DNA of 64,000 nt from Liopterus haemorrhoidalis. Taxonomy: Eukaryota; Arthropoda; Insecta; Coleoptera; Dytiscidae. Under the pieces are notes generated by a model. That model made no database searches. It saw only the letters and a list, made by a program, of their open reading frames with translations, and was not told where the DNA came from. The stretch covers positions 204,524,419 to 204,588,418 of the forward strand of contig OZ020611.1 in assembly GCA_963971575.1 (NCBI GenBank), written 5' to 3'. How positions within the stretch are numbered: the stretch's first letter is position 1; each line of letters begins with the position of its first letter. Shown piece after piece: positions 1 through 9,099 of this stretch. Position numbers and translations under genes: made by a program.

Positions 1-1509
1 AAATTATAAAATAACGTTGTAAACTTTAAATGGGTAAAATTTGGTTTGGATTAGTTGAATAATGATTGTTTCATGCTTTGGAATACAATTTCTAATGTTT
101 CAATCCTTAAAAACCCACCCTTGTTAGAGCTTGATATAAAAAAATATATTTTTTACCGTGCTATTCGAATGTTTCGAAAAAAAATTTATTGGTTTTTTAA
201 ACATAGCTCCTTCATTTTTAGTGATAGAAAGTTTTTTCAAAAAAGATTTTGTAGGGCTTTTCAAGAAATATAAGACTATGTAAATTAAATTCCTTAAGAT
301 GCTTTAGTTTTTAAATGGGGCGAGTTTGAAGGGCTCGAATAAGGTGGTGTTCGCTTGTAAATAGAGGTTTTAAACGGCTATATCTCGCCAAATATTCACT
401 GTACAGAAAATATATGCACAGGGAAATTTAAGTCATTAAAAAAGCTACAATTTAGTGCTCTATCATTTTTTTCGTATCTCCAGTAATTTCGGAGATATTT
501 TGAAGGAAAGGGTGAAAAATACGAAATCGCAAAAAATCGTTTTTTCTTTAAACTCCAATTTTTCTAAAATTAGGCATTTTAAATTGGTCAAACTTCTTGG
601 GTGTACTGAAAATATATATATGAAGAGAACCACAGAAGGGTGAGGATCAATTTTAATTAGGAGGGTAAATAGGGGGTTGTTTTCAATGATTTTTTCGTAG
701 AAAAAAGTAGGTACCGACCTTATTTTGATCATAAGTCGCTTAATTTTTATGCTAGAGACTTTTTTTTTTTGTTTGAAAGGTCTAGTCAAATACTTTAAAA
801 AAGATTCAATGAGTTTTCCTCGAAAAATTCAAAATTTTCCTGTTATTTGACTTTAAATCTTTCAAATTATGCATTTGGCGAAAAAAAGTTAACCATTAAC
901 ATGCCGTATCCCGGTTCTTATTGGTCGTAGAAAAATAATAAGAAAAGTATTTTATTTGTTTTTTTAAAAGCTACAATTTTGCTATCTACAGTTTTTTTGA
1001 TAAAATGCATATTTTTCGAGTTATTCGCAAAAAACTTTTTAAAAACATCGTTTTTTTCGTCGAAAAACTGTTACTTTCAACCGCGAATAACTCAAAAAAA
1101 TTAGTTTTACGAAGAAAACGTAAAGAACATTTTTTTCTTAGAATTACTTTTCCCATCGATTTCTATAGTTAAAATGTAGTAAAAAATTTCCACCCCCGAG
1201 ATGGGGTGGCAACCACCCCCAAGGTTTTAGCGTACACCGGCATGATGTAGAAAATGATCCTTGGGCTATTCCCTTACCTTCTGTGAAAATTTTACGTAAT
1301 TCCATGCTGGACGAAAAAATTGAGAGTCAAAATGCTTCATTTCCTGTACTATCAATAAGGGCGCAATATAAATTCAAATGTTATTGAGAGCGCATAAAAA
1401 AAACTTCAAAATATTAAGAGGTTTATGTCAAGAAATACAAGTATATTCTTAAATTATAAATGCAAAACAAAAAATGACAAATCAGTGTGACTCAGTGTGA
1501 CACCTGACA
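1..1509. other. Non-coding A+T-rich stretch with an unidentified repeat
   Basis: No supported gene. About 300-1290 reads like an interspersed repeat: long T/A runs, then a short G+C-rich hairpin near 1190-1215 (CCACCCC and GGGGTGG arms). The short open frames here have no recognisable motif and are probably chance. If the exon at 2172-2507 is spliced onward, this stretch is part of the next intron; otherwise it is 3' flank. Confidence 0.5.
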
Positions 1510-1962
1510 TATTAAATCTTCTGCCAATTTGTTATAACTAGAATTATGTTCTGAAACAGTTATCTAAATTAGAATCTGTGAACTTTGATCGAAATTTTGA
1601 TTTTAGATACATCATGTTTGAAAACAGACATTCGCAATTATACGTAGTTGCAAAATATAAGCAAATTATTAGTGCATATTTTCTTAAAATAGGATATTTC
1701 ACTTTATGAACTAAGTTCCAAAACATGTCAATCTTATCATTATGGTGTGTTTTTAAAACAATATCGTTTTGCAGATTTATTATTTCTAATTCTATTTCGT
1801 CCGTATTATTGACCTCATCTAATCTAGCGCTGATCGCTCAAGTCGAATCACCAAAAGATGCGATGTGGATATTGGGCTTAGTATGTGTGTGTCTCGATAG
1901 CGAGGGCACCTAAAAATGTCACCAAGCTACGGCGCCCGCGTGCGCCGTTTTGCCGACCCCTG
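1510..1962 (-). pseudogene. hAT transposase C-terminal relic with one terminal inverted repeat
   Basis: On the minus strand 1726-1544 encodes about 60 residues resembling the hAT C-terminal dimerisation region. It has the pattern P-LRKYAL...YNCECLFSNM...LKSKFRS-FTDSNLDNC, matching the usual 'CE-FS-M---K-K-R--LTD-HL' signature of ZBED/SCAN-type hAT transposases. A hAT-like terminus (CAGGGGTCGGCAA on the minus strand) ends at 1962. Only the terminus and the extreme C-terminus survive, so the RNase H-like catalytic region has been deleted and the element cannot move by itself. The far end was not found. A second relic of the same type lies at 17225-17971. The family assignment follows from the motif; the boundary at 1510 is approximate. 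Confidence 0.7.
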
Positions 1963-2171
1963 GTCTATACAGTATACTAATTTAAGAGCTGTGAATGCAG
2001 GTTAAGGTTCGTTAAACAAGATATTACTGTATTAATATTATATAGTTAATGGGTTTGCTTTTAAGAACAATTATATCAAACAAGCTTACGTTATATTTTA
2101 CCAACTGACTAAAAATTTGATATATCTGAAAATTGGAGGGTTAGTTGAAGACCAAAGTAAATAATGGCTAC

Positions 2172-2507
2172 CTGTACTTTTCAATAAGTTTTAGAGGATC
2201 AATCTTAATTGATCCTGGTGGAGCGGCACTTGGTGCTTTAGCGGCTTCTCTCTTCTCTTTAATGCTGGCCTTCTTGAAAGGCTTGGGGTCTTCCAGAGCA
2301 TCCTGGTGTCTGTATGTGAGGATGGCAGGTAACTTGTGCGCGGTTTCGAAAGGACGATCAGAGGCATCCGTTGATTTGTCCTTGCGAGAGATGGGCCTAG
2401 CGCCCGAACCTGATGTCTGGACGAACACGTACTCTTCCCCAGGTCTGGGTTCTGTGATTATGTTAACTTCTGCTCTTGTGACTAAACATGTTGTTACTAC
2501 TAACGCT
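2172..2507 (-). CDS. Exon 2 of a predicted secreted protein (host gene)
   Basis: This exon is G+C-richer than its surroundings and open throughout. On the minus strand it begins after a good acceptor (TTTGTTTCAG, cut between 2508 and 2507) with one base completing a split codon, then 111 codons. It starts with a hydrophobic stretch (ALVVTTCLV) and a TRA/E signal-peptidase-like site. The mature part is basic and Pro/Ser-rich: an acidic-proline patch (TEPRPGEEYV), a GSGARPISR segment, a KEKREAAK dibasic cluster and a final DPLKLIEKYR. The end is ambiguous. A donor (CAG/GTAGCC) overlaps an in-frame TAG, so the protein either continues in an exon beyond the window or ends here at 122 residues in total. 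No canonical poly(A) signal is seen between 2168 and the hAT relic, which slightly favours splicing. Phase matches the exon at 60431-60459. I do not recognise the family; a secreted peptide or structural protein is possible. Confidence 0.75.
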
Positions 2508-2584
2508 CTGAAACAAAAATAAAGAAATATTATTGAAAAAGAAATTAAAACAACACTAATTAAATCTTAAATTGTCTTATGGCC

Positions 2585-2702
2585 GGTTGCTAAAGTAAGA
2601 ATTATCCCTAACTCGAGTTAAAATCATTTGTTTTTGTATGTTGTAGCATACAAAAACAAATGATTTTAACTTGAGTTAGAGAAAACTCTTACGTTAGCAA
2701 CC
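2585..2702. repeat. 118-bp nearly perfect palindrome (hairpin MITE)
   Basis: GGTTGCTAA... at 2585 pairs with ...TTAGCAACC at 2702. The inner arms (about 33 nt each, ACTCGAGTTAAAATCATTTG onward) are almost perfectly complementary around a 6-nt loop, TTGTAG, at 2641-2646. Only a few mismatches lie in the outer arms. The structure suggests a tiny fold-back element; no clear target-site duplication was identified. Confidence 0.75.
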
Positions 2703-2879
2703 CAACATTAGAAACTTAAAATATTAAATGAAACACGAAATATTTCCTCCAATATCGTTTATTAAAAATCTATATGCACATTTTACTATCATGCAGCTTT
2801 TATCAGTAGCGTAGGTATTGCTTAAAGGCTCGCCCTAGAAATAATATTTTGACTCAATTTTTGCCTAATATTAATTAAA

Positions 2880-3600
2880 AAACACACACACACATTTCAG
2901 AGTTTTGTAGGTATTTAATAAGTGTAAGAAGCCAACATAATACTGGATATCTAGGAATATTTGTTCTATAACAGCGTTTCCCAACCTTTTTTCATGGGGG
3001 ACCGGCAAACGACCTAGAAAAAATTCGCGGACCGGCAAGTTTAGAAAGTAATGTGTATCGCAAAAGTTTTATATTTTTCATTGCACTGATTACAACGATT
3101 CTTTTTAACTCTTTCAAAACTAAAGGTAATAAAATGTATCACTTACATCATGTTTTTGATATATGTATCGTTTATTGTGAAAAGTAATTATTATTGTATT
3201 TAATAAATGAACATATTTTTTGTTTTATAAACTTGCACATAAAAATATTTCTGCGGACCGGAAAAAATATCGCGAACCGGCAAAAAAAAAAATCACGGGG
3301 ACCGGTGTCGATCAGCGGACGCCGATCCGCGATTGGGAAACACTGTTCTATAATCACATCAAAATCAACAAATTTTTGATAATCATTTTTATTCGTTATT
3401 TGAGTACTAAGAGCTTCCATTTAATTTTTATAAACAAAATTTAAATAATTTACCAAAAATCCCAGAATTTTTTTCTGCATTTGCTTCGTATTCAAGTCTT
3501 AATTAGATTAAAGAGATATATTGATAAAAGGACTCATTTTTTTTTTTAAATTTCAGGAACGTATTTCCCTGTATTAACAATGTATTATTTGATTTATATG
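2880..3600 (+). repeat. Interspersed repeat A, copy 1 (interrupted by a MITE)
   Basis: It shares the series 'TTTTGTAGGTATTTAATAAG', 'GGATATCTA', 'TTGTTCTAT..TCACATCAAAA' and 'GAGTACTAAGAGCTTC' with 7690-7880, so the two are copies of one dispersed repeat. A CA microsatellite (2882-2893) sits at the left edge. Copy 1 is split by the hAT-type MITE at 2972-3345. Short related pieces also occur near 4250-4310 and 12020-12070. Confidence 0.7.
2972..3345. mobile_element. hAT-type MITE with perfect 8-bp TSD
   Basis: Termini are CAGCGTTTCCCAACC and ...TTGGGAAACACTG (imperfect inverted repeats typical of hAT), flanked by TTCTATAA at 2964-2971 and 3346-3353. Subterminal 'GGGGACCGG'/'GCGGACCGG' motifs recur. 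There is no coding capacity. The uninterrupted paralogue near 7779-7786 shows the empty site. Confidence 0.9.
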
Positions 3601-3654
3601 TATTTCTTAATTAGTGTAGTGTGGTATTCAAAACTCGGTCCTCAGCTGTAAAAT

Positions 3655-4390
3655 ATTTTTTATTATATTTTTACCGACCGCCAACATATATAAAGGGAGG
3701 TATTGTTATCATACCGATTTTGACATTACGAGATTTTAATGGATCTCCACGAATTGAGGTCCCTACATAACGTTTTGACTATTTTTAGCATGTTGTCTGT
3801 CTGTCTGTCGTTCTGTGTACACGTGCAGAGCAAATTCGGCTAAAAGGATTTTTATGAAACTTCATATTGAAGTTTTTGACATCAATGGCACGAGTTGATC
3901 AACTTTTGGTAAAAATCGGTTAACTAGAAATAGGAGTTTACTCGTGTCGGTTTTAAGATTTTTGCGAATATTTAACAACAGACAAATATTTCGAAAAAAT
4001 TTATTTAATAAAAGTTGCTATAAAAGCAATAACGGACAACTTTTATTTGAGTCTTTTTTTTTGTATGTATGCAGGTACGTTTCCATGGTTATCGTAAATT
4101 ATAAATACACATTATGAAATTGTCAACGTAATATTAATACGTTATTGTCTTTTACAATAATAACTACCCTGCTGCTAGAATGTATTTTATACAAGTGCTT
4201 TGTGATGGCGGTCGGTCTTGTGGTGGCCACAGCTGATTTTTAATTACAAAAATTGATGTGAAGTGTGAATTTTCACACATTTCTGGGTTTTGCAGGTATT
4301 TAGTAACTGAATGATGATTATTTGGGATGCCAAAACAAATTTTATGTTGAAATATTTTTTTATGAATTTTATTTCGAATGCCTAATACCA
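3655..4390 (+). repeat. Interspersed repeat C, copy 1, with a GTCT core
   Basis: It starts at 'ACCGACCGCCAACATATATA' and contains a short GTCT microsatellite (3791-3807). It continues through 'CACGTGCAGAGCAAATTCGGC' and the 'GTCGGTTTTAAGATTTTTGCG' type block to 'GGTGGCCACAGCTGAT'. The same blocks occur in reverse order and strand at 61170-61920, so these are two inverted copies of one repeat about 57 kb apart. The class is unknown and it has no coding potential. Confidence 0.7.
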
Positions 4391-4419
4391 TAATTTAAGT
4401 TTCTAAATATGTGCAGTAT

Positions 4420-4765
4420 TTTTTTTTTTTTTTTATATAGCAAGGTTCATTAAGATTTTGAAAATTGCGCCTATGGCTTCCATTGGTTGCTTAAATCATA
4501 AGCCCCGCCCTCTGATTTCGTCAAACATAGAATTAAATTATAATTTCAACACTTCCCACTGGTTATTAAATTTACGTTTTTAAAAATTAAATGCAACATT
4601 TACCAAAGTATAACTAGAATTTTGACAAAATAAGTTAAACAAAATAAAAATGCAAAAAAAACAGAAAAACTAAAATTAACAGGATTCGAACCCTAGTTTG
4701 CAAATTAAGTTACATTATTAAGCGCACGTCAAAACCAACTACGCTATTAGAGCTACTGATCTGAT
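4420..4765 (-). mobile_element. tRNA-derived SINE, minus strand
   Basis: On the minus strand a box A-like TAGCGTAGTTGG (4746-4735) precedes a box B GGGTTCGAATCC (4693-4682) at tRNA-like spacing. The internal body contains a G+C-richer block (4462-4520), and the 3' end is a poly(A) run read from the T tract at 4420-4434. A complete cloverleaf is not evident, so this is a SINE rather than a tRNA gene. End coordinates are approximate and no TSD was found. Confidence 0.55.
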
Positions 4766-4789
4766 GTGTTACATAGCGAATTAAATATT

Positions 4790-5060
4790 TAACATATTTT
4801 AGTTAAAAACACAAAAATGCGTTATTTTCCGAAAACATAATCTGATCAAAAATTCCTGTTGTACTATTCCGGTTCACACCAATGTACAGAACTTAGAATT
4901 TTTTCAGATTTTTAGTTTAAACCATCTGGGCTACAAGTGTGGGACAAAAAATTTTTTGCACAATTTTGGCAAAAATCGCATAAAAATAATTTATTTTGCA
5001 AAAATAAAATATTGATCGTTAATCCACGTACTAATACTTACATTTGATATCCTACTCAAA
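4790..5060 (+). repeat. Interspersed repeat B, copy 1
   Basis: Characteristic blocks are 'AAAAACACAAAAA', 'TTTTCCGAAAAC', 'TCTGATCAAAAATTCCTG', 'CCAATGTACA' and 'TTTTTCAGATTTTTAG'. The same order recurs at 8225-8440, 8490-8745 and, shorter, at 58655-58790. No protein is encoded. Confidence 0.6.
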
Positions 5061-5139
5061 ATTTAAAAAAATATATTTTTTTCGATGAGCACATATTTGT
5101 TTATATTTTTAGGGGGATATTTTTTTAGATGTTTTAGTA

Positions 5140-5285
5140 TTTTTCGTATGTGCGGGTCAAAGAGTTGTATAAGCATGCCAAATTTCAATTCTCTAGGTTT
5201 AGCCGTTTGGCTACAATTTTTACTGAACAGACAGACAGACACACAGACAGACAGACACACATACACACCTACAAAACCCTAAAAA
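5140..5285 (+). repeat. Repeat ending in a (GACA)n microsatellite
   Basis: A non-coding block ('GCATGCCAAATTTCAATTCT') leads into ACAGACAGACAGACACACAGACAGACAG (5228-5265). Microsatellite-associated interspersed repeats of this form are common in insects. The short open frames across it are by-products. Confidence 0.55.
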
Positions 5286-5565
5286 AAGACAAATGCTATC
5301 TTAGCCATAAATACAAAAAAATCATAACATTATTAACCATAATTAAAGTTCATCTCACTGTGTATTTTTTCGATTATCGTGGTACTGTGTACTATGAATT
5401 TTTATTGCAAAGTGTTTCAATAGGGGATAGATATGATTTTTTTAATTTTTTTTTATTATATTCCTTTTGTTGCATATAAACATAAAAAACAGTTTTGATT
5501 TTTTTTTTTTTTAATTTGAAGGCTAAAAAAAATTATAAATGTATGTAGCGCGCGAAAACGACGTG

Positions 5566-5573
5566 TGACGTCA
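5566..5573. promoter_or_regulatory. CRE-like palindrome TGACGTCA upstream of the THAP exon
   Basis: A perfect TGACGTCA lies about 150 bp before the THAP start codon, in a locally G+C-richer stretch (5548-5625). A second perfect copy is at 6070-6077, just inside the putative intron. This fits an ATF/CREB-type site; its function is inferred from the motif alone. Confidence 0.4.
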
Positions 5574-5722
5574 TACCCCAACTAAGTACAGCCTACCCAG
5601 TGTACTGCGTACAGCCTGGGTTATGTATAGTTAGAGTGATTTTAATTAAAATAAAGTTTAATTCTATAAAAACAATTTATACATGTTTACCGAATTAAAT
5701 TTTATATTAAAATATATAAAAT

Positions 5723-5944
5723 ATGGAAGATCCAGGCTCCAGTACTTTGAAACATAGTCGAAAATATTGTTTAGTACCGATGTGCACAAATAGTTCAATT
5801 AGAAATCCAAAAAAACAATTTATATCATTACCTGATGGCGAAAAACAACAGAAAAGGCGAAATTTGTGGCTGAAAGCTATGAGGCGAAATAAAACCGATA
5901 TTTCAGAAAAAAGTAAACTTTATGTTTGTGAAGATCATTTTAAT
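5723..5944 (+). CDS. THAP-type zinc-finger first exon
   Basis: The ATG at 5723 opens 74 codons ending at a good donor (AAT/GTGAGTA, 5945) in phase 0. The segment has the THAP C2CH layout: C16-x4-C21 (CLVPMC), 47 residues, then C69-x2-H72 (VCEDHF). It also has the conserved Leu-Pro in the loop and the Trp in NLWLKAMRR. THAP domains bind DNA; they occur in host transcription factors, in P-element transposases and in domesticated derivatives. The exon stops right after the last zinc ligand, so the C-terminal AVPTIF-like end of the domain must lie on another exon, which I did not find. A weak candidate for a terminal exon is 7071-7149. It could be a nested host gene or a transposon remnant; the intact frame and clean donor argue against old decay. 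A second truncated THAP-like start is at 33475. Confidence 0.6.
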
Positions 5945-6279
5945 GTGAGTACATATATTTTATAAATTATTTTAATAATAAATGCGTGAAAAATTGTTTA
6001 AAAACAAATACAAAACTCTCACACAATACACAATATACACACGTAAAGATTATGTTTAGTCTGTATCTGTGACGTCAAACCGCAGCAGTCTCAGTCATAT
6101 TTACTCGGCAACCTTCGCGGCGTGGTCGGCTTATTTCAAATTTACAATATTTTAATTAAAAAATGTGGCTATAATATTAATTAAAATGTGATTTTTGTTG
6201 TGTTAGGTGACATAACTAACATTAACATATCAAAAAAATGTAGTTTTAAGGAAATATAAATTTTATGCGTATCCCCTAT

Positions 6280-6711
6280 TACTAAAGAATACTATTTGAG
6301 CTTGTTACGTTGACTGCATGAAGCAATTACAACCATGAAAACGCACCAGCTCATACTTCATTGCTTGTTAGAGATTTTCTGTTAAAAAATACCATATTTA
6401 ACAACCCTATTTACCAGATATGGTCCCATGTGACTTTTTTCTCTTCGTAGATGTAAACAATGAAAGGACAACGTTTTACGACCATTGAAGAAATAAAAGC
6501 AAAATCGCTGGAGCACCTGAACGCTATACCAAAATCTGCGTTTCAGAAGTGTTTGAAGAATTGTTTTGAAGACTGGGAAAAATGGTGGCTTATGTGCATT
6601 ATATCCAATGGGAACTATTTTGAAGGGGACAAGATAGAAATTCATGAATAAATAAATATTGTCGATAAAAAATTAAAAAATTGCATTAACTTTTTTTGAT
6701 CAAACCTCGTA
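6280..6711 (+). pseudogene. Mariner transposase C-terminal relic
   Basis: Translation from 6280 gives an EYYLSLL-like stretch, then HENAPAHTS (second catalytic motif, normally HDNAPAHTS, so its Asp is Glu here) and LLVRDFL. After a +1 frameshift comes LPDMVPCDFFLF (third Asp motif). The frame from 6460 then gives MKGQRFTTIEEIK, PKSAFQKC and SNGNYFEGDKI, the usual mariner C-terminus. The tail 'TTTTTTGATCAAACCTCG' near 6700 looks like the 3' terminal repeat. The N-terminal half is absent, and the frameshift with the altered Asp makes it dead. Confidence 0.8.
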
Positions 6712-7070
6712 TACGAATTTTCTTAACTTAACTTAGTGCTTACATAAAACAATATTTTTATTTTTTGTTTTTGAAAGTTTCAATTTTTTTTACTTTATAT
6801 TTATTTATTTGGTCTTTGGGCTGTTTAATTATTATTATTATTCAAAATCCTGTTAATAGTATCCACCATATAACATAGAAAACACGATATCAATTACACT
6901 TTTTCGAAGTTGGTGTCAAAACTAACGATCCTGACAAATTTTAATTGAACCGAGAGTCATTTCCTTCACTTTTACTAAATTGTTGATACTTCTCATAACA
7001 AAATGTTATGGAGGTTGTATGCTATTAAGGTAGTTAAGTTATTAGTAGTATTATTATAATTGTTTCCAGA

Positions 7071-7149
7071 TATCTATCTCTGCGATAACAATCTGTCGTT
7101 TGATGAAGAAATACTTAGTGACATTCGCAAAGAACTAACATTGAAATGA
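7071..7149 (+). other. Possible short terminal exon (unrecognised)
   Basis: A pyrimidine-rich acceptor (AATTGTTTCCAG, ending 7070) is followed by an open run, DIYLCDNNLSFDEEILSD, then RKELTLK and a stop. It could be the last exon of the THAP gene at 5723, but it needs an incoming phase of 1 while that exon leaves in phase 0, so at least one unseen exon would be required. Chance is a serious alternative. Confidence 0.2.
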
Positions 7150-7659
7150 ATGTTTAGAAAGTAAGTATGAAGGTCGCTGGTAGCCAACAGTGACTGTTGT
7201 AGACACCCTGTATTTCAGTACTCATTACTTAATTTGTTTTTGCATTTGAAAGGGACGAACTCAATAATCAGGGACGATTTTTAAAGTTTGTAACTTTCTA
7301 ATACTTTCTAATAAATTTGTTAATTTTATATTTATTTTTATGATTTATTTTTTTGTTTATTTATGTCGATATGGATTTTGTGATTTTTATGCTATTTGGT
7401 TATTTTGTATCAGGTTGTACTTTATGCTAATCGAAAGTTTATTAACATAATTTATACATAATATTGTTTTCCGGATTAATTATTATTAATATCTTTCCTA
7501 TATTAGAATTAAAATTATTGCGAATTAATGGCAAAAAAGTAGAAATAGTACAAGAACATATCTATTTGGGCTAACTAGTATGCTGTAGAAATATTCTGCA
7601 AGCTAAAGGTCAATTGGGCAGAATATGGGAAGAAAAAATATTTTTAAATCCTACCATTA

Positions 7660-8110
7660 CTTCCAGCAAATATGTAAAAATTGATGTGAAGTGTGAATTT
7701 TCACACATTTCAGGGTTTTGTAGGTATTTAATAAGTGTAAAAAGTCAACAGAATGCAGGATATCTAAGACAATTTTTGTTCTATGGTCACATCAAAAACA
7801 ACAGATTTTTGATAATAATTTTTATTGGATATTTGAGAACTAAGAGCTTCAAATTAATTTGTTTTGAACTAAATTTAAATAATTTGCGAATATTACGTCA
7901 AGGGAAAATGTAAATTAAAAAATCCTAGCGATTTTTTCTGCATTTACTTCGTATCCAAGTCTTCATTAAATTAATAAGAAATATATTTTGGTTAAAGTGA
8001 TACAGTGTCTGCGAGCGGACAATGAACGCATAGTGTAACTTAAGTCACATTGGCGGAGGGATACTATTGACGTAGAATTCGTCCGCCGCAATATATAGTT
8101 CTGTTACACT
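7660..8110 (+). repeat. Interspersed repeat A, copy 2
   Basis: Paralogue of 2880-3600 without the MITE. The site matching the insertion is TTCTATGG near 7779-7786. Near 8003-8107 it carries its own extra ~105 bp relative to copy 1, bounded by ACAGTGTCTGCG and GTTACACTT, which may be a small independent insertion. Open frames here are non-conserved by-products. Confidence 0.65.
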
Positions 8111-8224
8111 TCATATTTTTTTAAGTTCAGAAACGTATTTTGCATTATTAACAATGTGCTATTTGTTATTTAAGTATTTCATCACTATAAACGATTTATT
8201 TTTATCTAAATTAGCCATAATTTA

Positions 8225-8745
8225 GCCATAAATTAAAAAAAGAATTAGTTTGTCAAAAACACAAAAACTGCAATATTTTCCAAAACCGAAATCTGATCAA
8301 AACTTCCTCTGGTTCGTTTCCGGCTCAGACCAATATACCTTACTTATATTTTTTCAGATCTTTAATTTAACCCCCTTGGGTAAAAAAGGACGGAACAAGA
8401 CCTTTTTTGGCACATTTTTGATTAAAACAGTGTTAAGAGAAACGAATTAAAAAAAATCGTTCCTTAATCTACGTTTTAAGACCCTTCTTTCGATATCACA
8501 CAATATATTTTCAAAAAATAATTATTTTTTTTCAACGACACAAAAAAATTTATATTTTTCGAAAAACTAATCTGATCAAAAAGTCCTGTTCCGTTTCCCA
8601 TCAATTTATGTACATTATGGAGATTTTTCCAGATTTTTAGATCAAACTTTTTGAAAAATTCGGGTTGGGGACAAAAGTTTTTTTACATATTTTTGGCGAA
8701 AATCCTATAAAAAAATTGATTTTTCAAAAATAAAAATTTGTTTAC
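8225..8745 (+). repeat. Interspersed repeat B, copies 2 and 3 in tandem
   Basis: Two successive degenerate copies (8225-8440 and 8490-8745) share 'TCTGATCAAAA', 'CCTG/TTCC', 'TTTTTCAGAT(C/T)TTTA' and a later 'TTTTGGCGAAAATC'-type block with 4790-5060. The next 300 bp (8760-9060) hold nothing recognisable. Confidence 0.55.
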
Positions 8746-9099
8746 TTTTAATTGTTGTCTTCACCTTATGACTGTCTAAACTGCACTCTTAAAACATTAA
8801 CTTAACCTTACGACGGTTTAATCTCAACTTCTCATAAAAAGAGAACCACCCTGAGCAGCTTACATCGGCCAATTGTGTAATATCATTTCGCACCCCAGTC
8901 AATCGAGACGACATTTATTATCCATAAATTAAATTCTATAATCTCCCCAGATAAGTAACCAACTGTTATTTATTTCAAGACAGAGATTAATAGATTATCC
9001 CTTGTATTTGATATTTGACCGAAGTCGAAAATCTTATTTCTGGCTGAGTTAAGGTTCTAGCCATACCTTCGCCCGAGAAGCTCGGACCACCCTAGTATT

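Noticed and set aside
2145..2522. Plus-strand 125-codon frame over exon 2
   Set aside because: Antisense shadow. The minus strand has splice sites, a signal-peptide continuation and protein-like composition; the plus frame has none of these.
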